The position numbers were made by a program, and so were the translations under genes. 64,000 nt of DNA from Acidimicrobiia bacterium (GTDB lineage Bacteria > Actinomycetota > Acidimicrobiia > Acidimicrobiales > AC-14). The notes under the pieces were generated by a model, which was given only the letters and a program-made list of their open reading frames with translations, made no database searches and was not told where the DNA came from. Numbering within the stretch: the first letter of the stretch is position 1; each line of letters begins with the position of its first letter. The DNA lies in assembly GCA_023264995.1 (NCBI GenBank), contig JAHFUR010000007.1:62001-126000 (forward strand). The letters run 5' to 3'. Of this stretch, positions 25,239-33,374 are shown one piece after another.

Positions 25239-25393
25239 GCCTGCGACCTTTCGACATCATCGGAGCGGGGCACGACGGCTCAAGGAGCCAGCCCGGCTTG
25301 GGGTACACGTGAAGTCTCGCGTGGCCCGGGCAGGCCCGCAACGACCGGTCGTTCCCCCAAGGTGTGGCGAACGCAAGTCGTGGCCGGCGGCGG

Positions 25394-25434
25394 CGGCCGG
25401 ATGGGGGAACCTGCCAAGGAAGCCCATCCGGCCG
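25394..25434 (-). terminator. Strong stem-loop downstream of the hydrogenase gene
   Basis: A perfect 12-bp inverted repeat (25394-25405 with 25423-25434; core GGCCGGATGGG / CCCATCCGGCC) with a 17-nt loop lies 40 bp past the hydrogenase stop. A shorter alternative hairpin, GCCGGCG/CGCCGGC around CCATA (25431-25449), overlaps its right arm. Likely terminator or mRNA 3'-end protection. The rest of 25239-25473 shows no gene. Confidence 0.5.
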
Positions 25435-25473
25435 GCGCCATACGCCGGCCTCGGAGTCGGCGCCGGCGGGCGA

Positions 25474-27354
25474 CTACTCCAAAGTGCAGCCGCAGGAGTT
25501 GATCTCCCGGGTGATGATGCCCCGCCCGGTGTCCATGTGGGTGGTGCAGGGCATGCAGGGGTCGAAGCTGCGGATGGCCCGCAGCACGTCGATGCCCTTG
25601 ATCTGGTCGTCGGGGACCGACTCCAGGATGGGGGTGTCGACGATGGCCTGCTCGTAGGGGCCGAGGCCACCGAAGGGGTCGGTGGGAGATGCGTTGAGGG
25701 TGGAGGGCGTGTTGATCTGGTAGTTCACGATCTTGCCCTTGTCCATGACCATGTGGTGGGTCAGGTAGCCGCGGCTGGCCTCCCAGAAGCCCACCGCCAC
25801 CCGCTCGTCCATGGGGATCTTGAACGGCGTGTGGACCCGCGTCTCGCCCTGGCGCCAGTACTCGAAGGCCTTGAGCAGGCAGTTCATGCCGATGGTTGCG
25901 GTGAACGCCATGCCGTACGCCCGACCCCGGAGCCGCTCCAGGGCGTTGAGGGTCCGCGGCACCGGCCAGAACAGCTCGGTCTCCGGCAGCTGGTGGCGGG
26001 GCAGCAGCATGCGCAGCCCGTCACCGGTTGATTCGCAGAAGGGGTTCTGGGTGTAGTCGCCCCGCAGGGCGGTGCCCCACAGTTGGCCGTAGGTGCCGGT
26101 CTCGACGACCTGGCGGTCCCAGCGGGGCGCCGTCGACCAGGTGTACTTGTCCTTGAAGGAGGTCCCGGTGGGCTTGGGCAGGGTGGTCTTGTTCCACGCG
26201 TGGTACGGCGAAAGAGGGTTGCCGAGCGCGTCGGCCTGGTAGCGCTGAGGTCCGGTCTTCGTCCAGTCCTCGTAGAAGGAGTGCTCGATGAACTCCTCCA
26301 CCCCCATGTTGATGTCCGTGAGCTTGGTGGTGATGAGCTTGCCCTCGATGATGACGGCGGGGCTGGCCCACCGGGCGTCGCCCCACACGTTCACGTTGGC
26401 GTAGGTGGCGTCGTAGATCTCGGAGTTGTCCCAGATGCCGGTCTGGATGAGGCTGCTCGGCCGGGCACCGACCTGCTCGTAGGCCGGGTTGGCCTCGAGG
26501 AAGAAGTCACACAAGTCGTCCATCACGCGGCAGAGCACCTTGGAGTAGTCGATGATCTGGGCGAGGTGGGAGTAGTACTCGTTGAACGTCGACGTGGTGA
26601 CCGTGGTTGACATGCCGCCCGGCACGATGGTCGAGGGGTGGGGGAACTTCCCGTACATCAGCATGCAGAGGATGCGGCCCACCCTGGTCCACTCCAGCGC
26701 CTCCAGGTAGATCTTGCCCGTGAGCGGGTTGAGCGCGTCCATGAGATCCTTCATGGTCGTGTAGCCGTGGACGTCGCCGTGGGGGGCCAGCGTCTTCTCG
26801 GCCCGCGTCACCAGCTCCGGGTTCGTCACCGAGACCAGCGCGGTGGAGTAGTCGGGGGCGGCGAGGAGGCAGAGGGTGAGGGGGCGGTCGTAGAACATCT
26901 CACCGACCTCGCCCAGGTTGCGGACCTCGACGCCGAGCGGCGGGGGGCAGATCCCGAAGGCCTGCTCCAGGCACAGGGCGCTCACGGTGGCGTGGACGCC
27001 GCCGCACACGCCGCAGGCGCGGGATGAAATGTCGATGGCGTCACGTGGGTCGCGGCCTTCGAGGATGACTTCATAACCCCGGAAGAGCATGGCCCGGGAG
27101 TGGGCATCGACGGCCCGCCGGCTTTCCAGGTCGAGCACGGTGTGCACGGCCAGGGCCCCGGCCACGCGGGTCATGGGGTCGATGTTCCAGTCCCGCAGGC
27201 GGGGCGGGGCGGCCAGTTGTGCCCCGGGGCCGGCCTTGCGGCGCACGTAGCCCCTCGGCTCGGCCACCGTGACGGAGTACGGGTCGGCGAGGCCCTTCTT
27301 GAGCTGGGCCTGACCGGCGGCGTCGAACTCGATGGGCAGGTTCCTGAAACACAT
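25474..27354 (-). CDS. hhyL: [NiFe] hydrogenase large subunit, group 1h (high-affinity, actinobacterial) type
   Basis: A 626-aa hydrogenase large subunit. The L1 motif RACGVCGGVH supplies Cys114 and Cys117 with His121; the L2 motif DPCMPCTTH supplies Cys600 and Cys603 with His606, so all four Ni-Fe ligands are present. A 20-residue tail follows His606, as expected for the peptide removed by the maturation protease. The type resembles the oxygen-tolerant enzymes that oxidise atmospheric H2. The ATG at 27354 has AGGAGG at 8-nt spacing. No small subunit, hyp maturation gene or endopeptidase is within the window, which is unusual because hhyS normally precedes hhyL directly. The group assignment is from memory. 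Confidence 0.85.
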   Translation of the reverse strand: MCFRNLPIEFDAAGQAQLKKGLADPYSVTVAEPRGYVRRKAGPGAQLAAPPRLRDWNIDPMTRVAGALAVHTVLDLESRRAVDAHSRAMLFRGYEVILEGRDPRDAIDISSRACGVCGGVHATVSALCLEQAFGICPPPLGVEVRNLGEVGEMFYDRPLTLCLLAAPDYSTALVSVTNPELVTRAEKTLAPHGDVHGYTTMKDLMDALNPLTGKIYLEALEWTRVGRILCMLMYGKFPHPSTIVPGGMSTTVTTSTFNEYYSHLAQIIDYSKVLCRVMDDLCDFFLEANPAYEQVGARPSSLIQTGIWDNSEIYDATYANVNVWGDARWASPAVIIEGKLITTKLTDINMGVEEFIEHSFYEDWTKTGPQRYQADALGNPLSPYHAWNKTTLPKPTGTSFKDKYTWSTAPRWDRQVVETGTYGQLWGTALRGDYTQNPFCESTGDGLRMLLPRHQLPETELFWPVPRTLNALERLRGRAYGMAFTATIGMNCLLKAFEYWRQGETRVHTPFKIPMDERVAVGFWEASRGYLTHHMVMDKGKIVNYQINTPSTLNASPTDPFGGLGPYEQAIVDTPILESVPDDQIKGIDVLRAIRSFDPCMPCTTHMDTGRGIITREINSCGCTLE

Positions 27355-27356
27355 GC

Positions 27357-27392
27357 TGTCGACCTCCTGATGGTTCCTTCGACCAGTCGACA
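27357..27392 (-). promoter_or_regulatory. Inverted repeat spanning the hydrogenase ribosome-binding site
   Basis: In the mRNA direction TGTCGAC (27392-27386) can pair with GTCGACA (27363-27357). The loop holds most of the AGGAGG Shine-Dalgarno (27368-27363), whose last G is in the stem. Pairing could hinder initiation. A 7-bp arm built on GTCGAC is not rare in this genome, so this is tentative. Confidence 0.3.
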
Positions 27393-27431
27393 TTGGCTGA
27401 TGCGGACGGCCTTGGCGAGATGGCGTGATGC

Positions 27432-27443
27432 CAATGATCATTG
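27432..27443. promoter_or_regulatory. 12-bp palindromic operator candidate between hydrogenase and GlxA-like regulator
   Basis: CAATGATCATTG is a perfect 12-bp palindrome, AT-rich in a GC-rich genome, placed in the 124-bp divergent gap, 36 bp before the regulator's ATG and 78 bp before the hydrogenase ATG. It is a candidate binding site for the adjacent regulator or for a metal or oxygen sensor. Confidence 0.4.
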
Positions 27444-27478
27444 ATTTCTTGCCACCTTCCTGCCAGGCTTCAGGAGCC

Positions 27479-28441
27479 ATGCGCCACCGTGTCGTTGCTG
27501 TCGCCCTGCCCGGTCTGGTCACCTTCGACCTCGCCTGCGCCGTGCAGGTGTTCGCTCCTGAGGCCGCGCCCCCGGACCGCCGGCAGCACTACGACTTCGC
27601 CGTCTGCGGGCCGACCCGCCGGATCGTCACGAACGACGGTTTCGACCTGGTCGTCGCCCATGGGCTGGACGCGGTCGCCAGCGCCGACACCGTGGTCGTG
27701 CCGGGCTACCTCGGCGACTGGACGGTCCCGCCGTCCCCTCGGGTGCTGCGGTCGCTCGCCGCGGCGGCCGACCGTGGTGCGCGGATGATGTCGATCTGCG
27801 TCGGGGCGTTCGCGCTCGGGCACGCCGGGCTGCTCGACGGGCACCGCGCCACCACGCACTGGGTCGCCACGCAGACCCTCGCCGACCTGTTCCCGCGCGT
27901 AGAGGTGGTGCAGGACGTCCTCTACGTCGACGATGGTCAGGTGCTGACGTCGGCGGGCCTGGCCGGCGGTCTGGACCTCTCGCTCCATGTGGTCCGTGCC
28001 GACTGCGGTGCGGCGGCGTCGGCGGAGTTGGCCAGGTACAACGTCGTCCCGCCCCACCGCGATGGCGGGCAAGCGCAGTTCATCCCCACCGGGGTCATGT
28101 CACGCGGCACCGGCGACGAGCTGGCAGCAACCTGCGAGTGGGCGTTGCAGCACCTCGATCTGGCCCTGAGCCTGGCTGATCTCGCGGCACATGCTCGGTT
28201 GAGCACGCGGACGCTCATCCGGCGGTTCGAGACCGAGCTGGGCACCAGCCCGAAACAGTGGCTCCTCCAGGCCCGTCTACGGCGCGGGCGCGAGCTGCTC
28301 GAGGCCACCGACCTGCCGGTGGAGCACGTCGCAGCACGGGCCGGGTTCCCAAGCGCGGGCGCCTTTCGCTCTCAGTTCCGCTCCAGCCTGATGACCACGC
28401 CGAGCGACTACCGCCGGGCCTTCCGGCTCCGTGACGACTGA
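27479..28441 (+). CDS. GlxA-family regulator (DJ-1/PfpI + AraC HTH)
   Basis: A 320-aa regulator: a DJ-1-like domain (HRVVAVALPGLVTFDLACAVQVF; elbow Cys in MMSICVGAFALGHAGLLDG) and a C-terminal AraC HTH pair (SLADLAAHARLSTRTLIRRFETELGTSPKQWL, then RAGFPSAGAFRSQFRSSLMTTPSDYRR). The ATG at 27479 removes 18 residues of the open frame; CAGGAG precedes it closely. It is divergent from the hydrogenase gene, with a palindrome between, so it may control it. Confidence 0.85.
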   Translation: MRHRVVAVALPGLVTFDLACAVQVFAPEAAPPDRRQHYDFAVCGPTRRIVTNDGFDLVVAHGLDAVASADTVVVPGYLGDWTVPPSPRVLRSLAAAADRGARMMSICVGAFALGHAGLLDGHRATTHWVATQTLADLFPRVEVVQDVLYVDDGQVLTSAGLAGGLDLSLHVVRADCGAAASAELARYNVVPPHRDGGQAQFIPTGVMSRGTGDELAATCEWALQHLDLALSLADLAAHARLSTRTLIRRFETELGTSPKQWLLQARLRRGRELLEATDLPVEHVAARAGFPSAGAFRSQFRSSLMTTPSDYRRAFRLRDD

Positions 28442-28491
28442 GGCTCTGGGTACGGACGCACGACGCGGCCGACGGCCTGGCCCAGCGACGC

Positions 28492-28881
28492 CTACGACCA
28501 GAACTCGTCCCAGGCGTAGACGTCGCCCGGGTAGATCCAGATCTCGCGGAGCAGGCCGGAGTCGACATGCCACACATGGACGTTGTTCATGGCCAGAGCC
28601 CGGCCGTCGCGCTCGGCCAGATCCCTCACCAGGCCGACGGCATGCGCCTCTGAGGCGGTCACGTCATGGGGTTCGAACCGCAAGGTGCCGCCTGACAGCG
28701 CGGCCAACGTCGCGACGTAGCCGCCGACGGCCTCCTTGCCGTCGTAATCGCCGGCCACCGGGCTCCGACCCGGGACATGGGCCTTGACGTCGTCGGAGAG
28801 CAGAGCCATGAGGGCGCCGAAGTCGCCGGCGGCCAGGGCGTCGTACGCCCTCCGGACCACCTCGAGGTTGGTGTCAGCCAT
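28492..28881 (-). CDS. SnoaL/NTF2-like protein
   Basis: A 129-aa SnoaL-like protein: NLEVVRRAYDALAAGDFGALMALLSDDVKAHVPGRSPVAGDYDG is the classic N-terminal pattern, and NNVHVWHVDSGLLREIWIYPGDVYAWDEFW closes the sheet. The ATG at 28881 fits a leaderless mRNA (TATCGT 6 nt upstream); the frame upstream encodes only an Arg/Gly-rich lead. Function unspecific. Confidence 0.8.
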   Translation of the reverse strand: MADTNLEVVRRAYDALAAGDFGALMALLSDDVKAHVPGRSPVAGDYDGKEAVGGYVATLAALSGGTLRFEPHDVTASEAHAVGLVRDLAERDGRALAMNNVHVWHVDSGLLREIWIYPGDVYAWDEFWS

Positions 28882-28887
28882 GAGCGG

Positions 28888-28893
28888 ACGATA
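28888..28893 (-). promoter_or_regulatory. -10 box of the SnoaL-like gene (leaderless)
   Basis: TATCGT on the minus strand ends 6 nt before the ATG at 28881. No Shine-Dalgarno is present, so transcription probably starts at the start codon. Confidence 0.4.
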
Positions 28894-29075
28894 CCGGCCC
28901 TCCCTACCTCGGCGACGACCCGACCGGCCGGGAACCTCGACGCCCCCGGACCGCCCCGCCATCCCGCCAGGTGGACGGCGGCAAGCCGGTGGCAGGGGAC
29001 TGGCAACCCGCGGGGCGCATCGTTCGTCTTGTCGAAGACATCGACTTCCCGAACCGAAACGAAAGGACCGGAACC

Positions 29076-29276
29076 ATGGTCAAGAAGCTGATTGCCGCCC
29101 TCGCCGTCTCCGCCAGCGCCACCCTCATGCTGGCCGGGCCCGTCCACGCCGCCACCCGTACCACCTACCAGCTCACGCCGAAGGAGCGCTCCTACGCCTG
29201 CGGCAGCTTCGGTGGCACGATCATCTTCTCGGACAACACCTCGCTCGACTGCTCCACCGGCATTGCCACCCTGTAG
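29076..29276 (+). CDS. Small secreted protein, 66 aa
   Basis: A 66-aa precursor with a clear signal peptide: MVKK, hydrophobic LIAALAVSASATLMLAG and a VHA cleavage site before ATRTTYQ. The mature peptide of about 39 residues has two Cys (YACGSFGG, LDCSTG) that could form one disulfide. GAAAGGA (29061-29067) precedes the ATG at good spacing. I recognise no family. A strong terminator-like hairpin follows the stop by 20 bp, so it is probably a one-gene transcript. Confidence 0.65.
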   Translation: MVKKLIAALAVSASATLMLAGPVHAATRTTYQLTPKERSYACGSFGGTIIFSDNTSLDCSTGIATL

Positions 29277-29296
29277 TCGGCCACAGGCCTGCACGA

Positions 29297-29330
29297 GGGC
29301 CGGGTGAGGGCCACAAGCCTCATCCGGCCC
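29297..29330 (+). terminator. 13-bp stem-loop between the secreted protein and the lipoprotein gene
   Basis: Bases 29297-29309 pair with 29318-29330 (13 bp including one G-U) around an 8-nt loop, 20 bp after the stop at 29276. The right arm ends 2 bp before the ATG at 29333, so read-through RNA would have the next start codon pressed against a stable stem. Confidence 0.6.
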
Positions 29331-29332
29331 TA

Positions 29333-30367
29333 ATGTGCAGGCCCACGCAACCATTTCCGTCCCGCGTCGCTGCGCTCGCCATCGCCTCCTCCTGCTTGCT
29401 CGCCGCGTGCACGGGCCCCGACGACGCCGGCATGGCCCTGCCCGCGTCCACTGCCGTCCCCGTCACGGCGGCGCCGGCCCCACCCGTGGACGCGGTGGCG
29501 CCGGCCCCGGAGGCGGCTCCGTCGCCCCCGGCACCGGCGCCGGCGGCGGCTCCGTCGCCCCCGGCACCGGCGCCGGCGGCGCCCCTCGCCACGCCATTTC
29601 CCATCGCCGGCATCGTCGTCCCCCTGGTCGACGAGAGCCGCCCGCTCGTCAGCTACGGCTGGACGGTCGCGGAGTCGCGGCCGCTCACCACCCTGGTCTG
29701 GTACCCGGCGGTGCCGGGGCGCTGGCCGCTTGTCGTCTTCGCCCACGGGTACGCCGTCGGCCCCGATCCCTATGTGAGCTTGTGCGAGGCATGGGCCGCG
29801 GCCGGCTACGTGGTGGCCGCGCCCCGGTTCCCGCTCACCGACGCCGAGGTGGCCGGCGAGAACCTCGACGAGTACGACGTCGACAACCAGCCCGCCGATG
29901 TCGCGTTCGTGATCGACGCCCTCGAGGCGGCCGGCGGGCCGGTGGCGACGATCATCGACCCCACCCGGGTGGCCGTCGCCGGCCACTCCGACGGCGGGCT
30001 GACCGCCCTCGCCGTCGGTGCCGACCCGCCCGACGGGCTACGGGCGGTGATCGCCCTCTCGACCTCGCCGATCGGCCGCCCGGGAGAGAACCCGCCGCTG
30101 CTCGTCGTCCAGGGCGATGCGGACGACATCAACGGCTGGGAGAACGGGTGGGCCGTCTTCGACGGTGCGGCGGCGCCCAAGTTCCTCGTCACCCTCGTCG
30201 GTGCCGGTCACCTCCCGCCCTTCGAAGAGGGAAGCGACTGGGAAGCCGTGGTCCGCACCCTGACCATCGACTTCCTGGACCTGTACGTCGCCGGCCGGGA
30301 GGGCGACCTCGCCGCCCTGGTCGACGGTGGCGAGGCGGGCCTGGCCGAGGCCTACGGCATCCCGTAG
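29333..30367 (+). CDS. Secreted lipoprotein alpha/beta-hydrolase (dienelactone-hydrolase/lipase-like)
   Basis: A 344-aa lipoprotein: signal SRVAALAIASS with lipobox LLAAC, an Ala/Pro linker containing two copies of an 11-residue repeat (AAPSPPAPAPA), then an alpha/beta-hydrolase with WPLVVFAHGYAVGPDPY (oxyanion strand), the nucleophile in VAVAGHSDGGLTAL, a late Asp in VVQGDADDING and His in GAGHLPPFEE. It should act outside the membrane on esters. No ribosome site is visible because the preceding hairpin abuts the ATG. Confidence 0.8.
   Translation: MCRPTQPFPSRVAALAIASSCLLAACTGPDDAGMALPASTAVPVTAAPAPPVDAVAPAPEAAPSPPAPAPAAAPSPPAPAPAAPLATPFPIAGIVVPLVDESRPLVSYGWTVAESRPLTTLVWYPAVPGRWPLVVFAHGYAVGPDPYVSLCEAWAAAGYVVAAPRFPLTDAEVAGENLDEYDVDNQPADVAFVIDALEAAGGPVATIIDPTRVAVAGHSDGGLTALAVGADPPDGLRAVIALSTSPIGRPGENPPLLVVQGDADDINGWENGWAVFDGAAAPKFLVTLVGAGHLPPFEEGSDWEAVVRTLTIDFLDLYVAGREGDLAALVDGGEAGLAEAYGIP
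29512..29577 (+). repeat. Two 33-bp tandem repeats coding an Ala/Pro linker
   Basis: Units 29512-29544 and 29545-29577 are identical and encode AAPSPPAPAPA twice between the lipobox and the hydrolase domain. An in-frame period lets the linker lengthen or shorten by slippage. Confidence 0.7.
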
Positions 30368-30383
30368 GCGCCCGCGGACGGGC

Positions 30384-33374
30384 TCAGGCGGGCACTTCCT
30401 CCGACGGCGGCGGGCGGTCGGGCACCATGAAACGCCCGACGATCGGTAGCTCCCAGAACGACTCGGCCTTGGCCACGGCGAGGGCGCCGGCGAGGATGTC
30501 CTGGGGCGACTCGTACACCGCATAGCGGGGCTTCCACTCCGGGTTGAACTTGGCGTTGTACTTCCACAGCGAGTCGATCTGCATGGTGTCCGACATGCGG
30601 TTCAGCAGCCACCGCTCGACCCGTTGCGTGGGCCCGGACCCCATCTCGCCGGCCAGGACCGCCCGCATGGTGGCGAAGTTCAGGGCCAGCCCCCGCATCC
30701 CCCGCCCGGCCAGGTGCCGGATGGTCTCGACCACGACGAAGTCCAGCAGGCCGTTGGGGTGCTCGGCCTTGCTGCGCCGCATGAGGTCCAGCGAGTACCC
30801 GTTGATCCCCGTCGCCGGCACCCACTGGCAGAAGGCCGCCGGTTCTCCCTCCGGCCCGAAGCAGACGGTGAGGAGCAGGTGACGGTCGGCCGGGTCGAAG
30901 ATGCGGCTGAGGGTCATGGAGAAGCCGCGCTCGACATCGCCCCGCCGGCTCTCCGACATCAGCTTCTGGAGGGACGCCCGCAGCTCGGGTTGCAGGTGGG
31001 CCGGGTCGAAGAACTCCACCCGGTACCCGTAGCGGGCGATGCGGTTGACGGCCTGGCGGAGCCCCTTGGCCTTTCCGCCTTCCAGGTTGAAGCGGGTGCA
31101 GTCGACGATGGCCTCGTCGCCGACGTAGAGGTCACGCATCCCCGCGGCCCGGTAGATCGGGAGCCACTCCTCCGACGCCCCCATGACCGTCACCGTCCAC
31201 CCCCGCTCGGCGGCGAACTGGTGGAAGGCGGCCCATGTGGCCGACCGCTCGGCGACCGGACCGATGGGGTCGGGAGAAACCAGGCACACCTCGCCCATCA
31301 CCGCGTAGGCCACCATGCTGTCGGCCCAGAAGTACACCTGCTTGTCGTCGCGGAGGGCGAAGTAGGCCAGGCTGTCGCCGCCGTAGCGCTCGACCACGTC
31401 GCGGGCCCGAGCCCGATCGGCGATGTCGGTGTGGCGGCGGGGGACCGCCGGCCGGAACACCAGCCAGCCGGCGACGAGGATCGTCCCGAAACCGACGGCG
31501 GCCAGGACCGGCGTCAGGAAGTCGTCGAGGCGGTCGGGCAGGGCGATCGTGGTCACCCAGACGAGCCGCTCGGCGGCGGCAGCAGCAGCCCGGGCCAGGG
31601 GTAGGCGGGGTTCGCCGCCGGAGAAGACCTCGATGGCGACTGTACCGATGGCCGTGGCAACGGCGGCGACCGAGCCCAGGACGCGCAAGGTGGTGCCGAC
31701 GGCCCGCTCCGCCGGCGGGGCACGGAACGCCTGGCGCCGGGCCCACAGGTAGGCAGAGGCGGCGAGGGCGATCCCTGCCTCCTCCACGTCGACGCCCTTG
31801 AGCACATGGAGCACGGCCGAGCCGAGCAGCAGGCCGAGGGCGACGGCCCACGCCCGCCGGCCGCCGCGGCTCACGCCTCGGGCCAGGAGGAGGAGGGCGA
31901 TGCCGGCCAAAGCGGCCAGGGCGGCGGCCGCTCTCGGGACCCCGAACGGCAGCGCCGCGCGGAGCGTGTGGAGCCGCCCGGCGAACGGTGGGGTCAGCGC
32001 CGACGCCAGGTCGACCAGCCCGACGACGGCAATGCCGACAGCCGCTCGTGTCCGGGTACGGCGAAGGCGGGCGGCCTCGTTCTCGATCGCCGGCCACGAC
32101 ACGCCGTCGGGGAACGTGGCGACGACCGCCGGCGGCCCGTCGGGGGTCGTGGGGCGGCGGGCGGCCAGGCGCTCGAGGCGGGAGGCGCCGGGTAGCTCGG
32201 TGCGGCCGTAGACCAGGCGGGCATGGACGTCGGCCGCCGCTTCGAGCTCCAGCCACGACATGGTGCGCGACGCGAGGAACACCGGCGGGAACCCGGCGTG
32301 GGACGGCCGCTCGTCGACCACCGACATGGCACAGCCCGTGTTGGCGTAGAAGCCGTCGAGCATGGGGGTGAGCTCGGGGTGGTGGGTGTGGCCCGTGACC
32401 AACCCGGCCAGGCCGGCGCCGATGAGCCGGCGGGCTTCGGCGCGCGGCCCCTCGTTCTGGCCTCGGCCGCGGCGCTGGGCGGTCGTCACCGCTACGGCCT
32501 CCCATGCCTGGCGGGCGGCAGCCAGCACGGCCGCCACCACCAGGACCAGGTCGGCGACGAGCGCGATCCCGAGGACGGCCAGGCGGTGCTCCCAGGTCGA
32601 CACCTTCGGCTGGGAGAGCAGAACGACGGTCAGGGGCAGCTTGAGGGCCAGTGCGACCAGGAGCGGCAACGCCAGCCACTTCACATGCTTGGTCAGGCGC
32701 CGGTAGGCCAGGCGGGAGGCCACGAACGACGGGAAGGCCACCGGGTCGTCGAGCGTCTCCATGCCGGCGAGCCACGGGCGATCGGCCATGTGCAGGGCGG
32801 GGAGGACCTCGCGCACGATGTGGTGGCCGAGCGGGGCGTCGAGGGGGTTGCGGGGGTCGGTGAAGGTGTTGGCCGGGTCGAAGTTGTTGCCGTGCTCCAC
32901 CCGGACCCGGCGCGGGCCGGCGGCGGTCTCGAGGACCAGCTCGGCGGCGAAGGCCAACTGTGCCTGCATGGACTCGGCCACGAGGTGGGCCGCCTCGGCG
33001 TCCCAACCCAGCCGGTTGTCGTGGTTGCCGATCAGGTAGACCACCGAGCGCTCCGGCCCGCCGGCGAAGGTGCGCAGCGCGGTGACCAGGCGGTGATGAT
33101 CGGCCAGTATCTCGGCCGGGTCGGGGTCCCCGCCGGCGAGGAGCTCGAGGATGTCGCCCGCCAGCACGACCGCACCCGGCCCGTCCCACGCTTTGATGGC
33201 GCCGACCACCTCGTCGACGGCGTCGCGCTCGGCCTGCGACGGTCGGGCGGTGAGGTGGAGGTCGCTGGCGACCAGGACGCGGGCGCCGGCCGGCACGGCC
33301 ACCTCGACCAGGTCGGGGATGTCCGGAGCCGGTCCCGGAGTGGTCACCCCTCCATCGTGACCCAGGTCGGGCAC
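30384..33374 (-). CDS. Fusion of metallophosphoesterase, membrane helices and MprF-like DUF2156 domain
   Basis: A 996-aa membrane protein. Residues about 30-340 are a calcineurin-like phosphoesterase with ASDLH (Asp38, His40), LAGD (Asp74), GNHD (Asn117, His118) and GHTH (328-331), interrupted by a two-helix membrane insertion at about 232-290. Helices follow at about 445-545, 562-582 and 620-640. Residues about 650-985 are the C-terminal domain of phosphatidylglycerol lysyltransferases (DUF2156), with YGGDSLAYFALRDDKQVYF, YRAAGMRDLYVGDEAIVD and FNPEWKPRYAVYE. MprF-type proteins aminoacylate lipid head groups. The GTG start directly follows the TAG of the upstream DinB gene, last in a coupled operon begun by EF-G2. 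Confidence 0.82.
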   Translation of the reverse strand: MPDLGHDGGVTTPGPAPDIPDLVEVAVPAGARVLVASDLHLTARPSQAERDAVDEVVGAIKAWDGPGAVVLAGDILELLAGGDPDPAEILADHHRLVTALRTFAGGPERSVVYLIGNHDNRLGWDAEAAHLVAESMQAQLAFAAELVLETAAGPRRVRVEHGNNFDPANTFTDPRNPLDAPLGHHIVREVLPALHMADRPWLAGMETLDDPVAFPSFVASRLAYRRLTKHVKWLALPLLVALALKLPLTVVLLSQPKVSTWEHRLAVLGIALVADLVLVVAAVLAAARQAWEAVAVTTAQRRGRGQNEGPRAEARRLIGAGLAGLVTGHTHHPELTPMLDGFYANTGCAMSVVDERPSHAGFPPVFLASRTMSWLELEAAADVHARLVYGRTELPGASRLERLAARRPTTPDGPPAVVATFPDGVSWPAIENEAARLRRTRTRAAVGIAVVGLVDLASALTPPFAGRLHTLRAALPFGVPRAAAALAALAGIALLLLARGVSRGGRRAWAVALGLLLGSAVLHVLKGVDVEEAGIALAASAYLWARRQAFRAPPAERAVGTTLRVLGSVAAVATAIGTVAIEVFSGGEPRLPLARAAAAAAERLVWVTTIALPDRLDDFLTPVLAAVGFGTILVAGWLVFRPAVPRRHTDIADRARARDVVERYGGDSLAYFALRDDKQVYFWADSMVAYAVMGEVCLVSPDPIGPVAERSATWAAFHQFAAERGWTVTVMGASEEWLPIYRAAGMRDLYVGDEAIVDCTRFNLEGGKAKGLRQAVNRIARYGYRVEFFDPAHLQPELRASLQKLMSESRRGDVERGFSMTLSRIFDPADRHLLLTVCFGPEGEPAAFCQWVPATGINGYSLDLMRRSKAEHPNGLLDFVVVETIRHLAGRGMRGLALNFATMRAVLAGEMGSGPTQRVERWLLNRMSDTMQIDSLWKYNAKFNPEWKPRYAVYESPQDILAGALAVAKAESFWELPIVGRFMVPDRPPPSEEVPA

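Noticed and set aside
24702-28441. A hydrogenase small subunit or maturation gene next to the large subunit
   Set aside because: Both strands were read: only the H1-like protein and the GlxA-family regulator are present, and no CxxC-rich iron-sulfur cluster protein is encoded.
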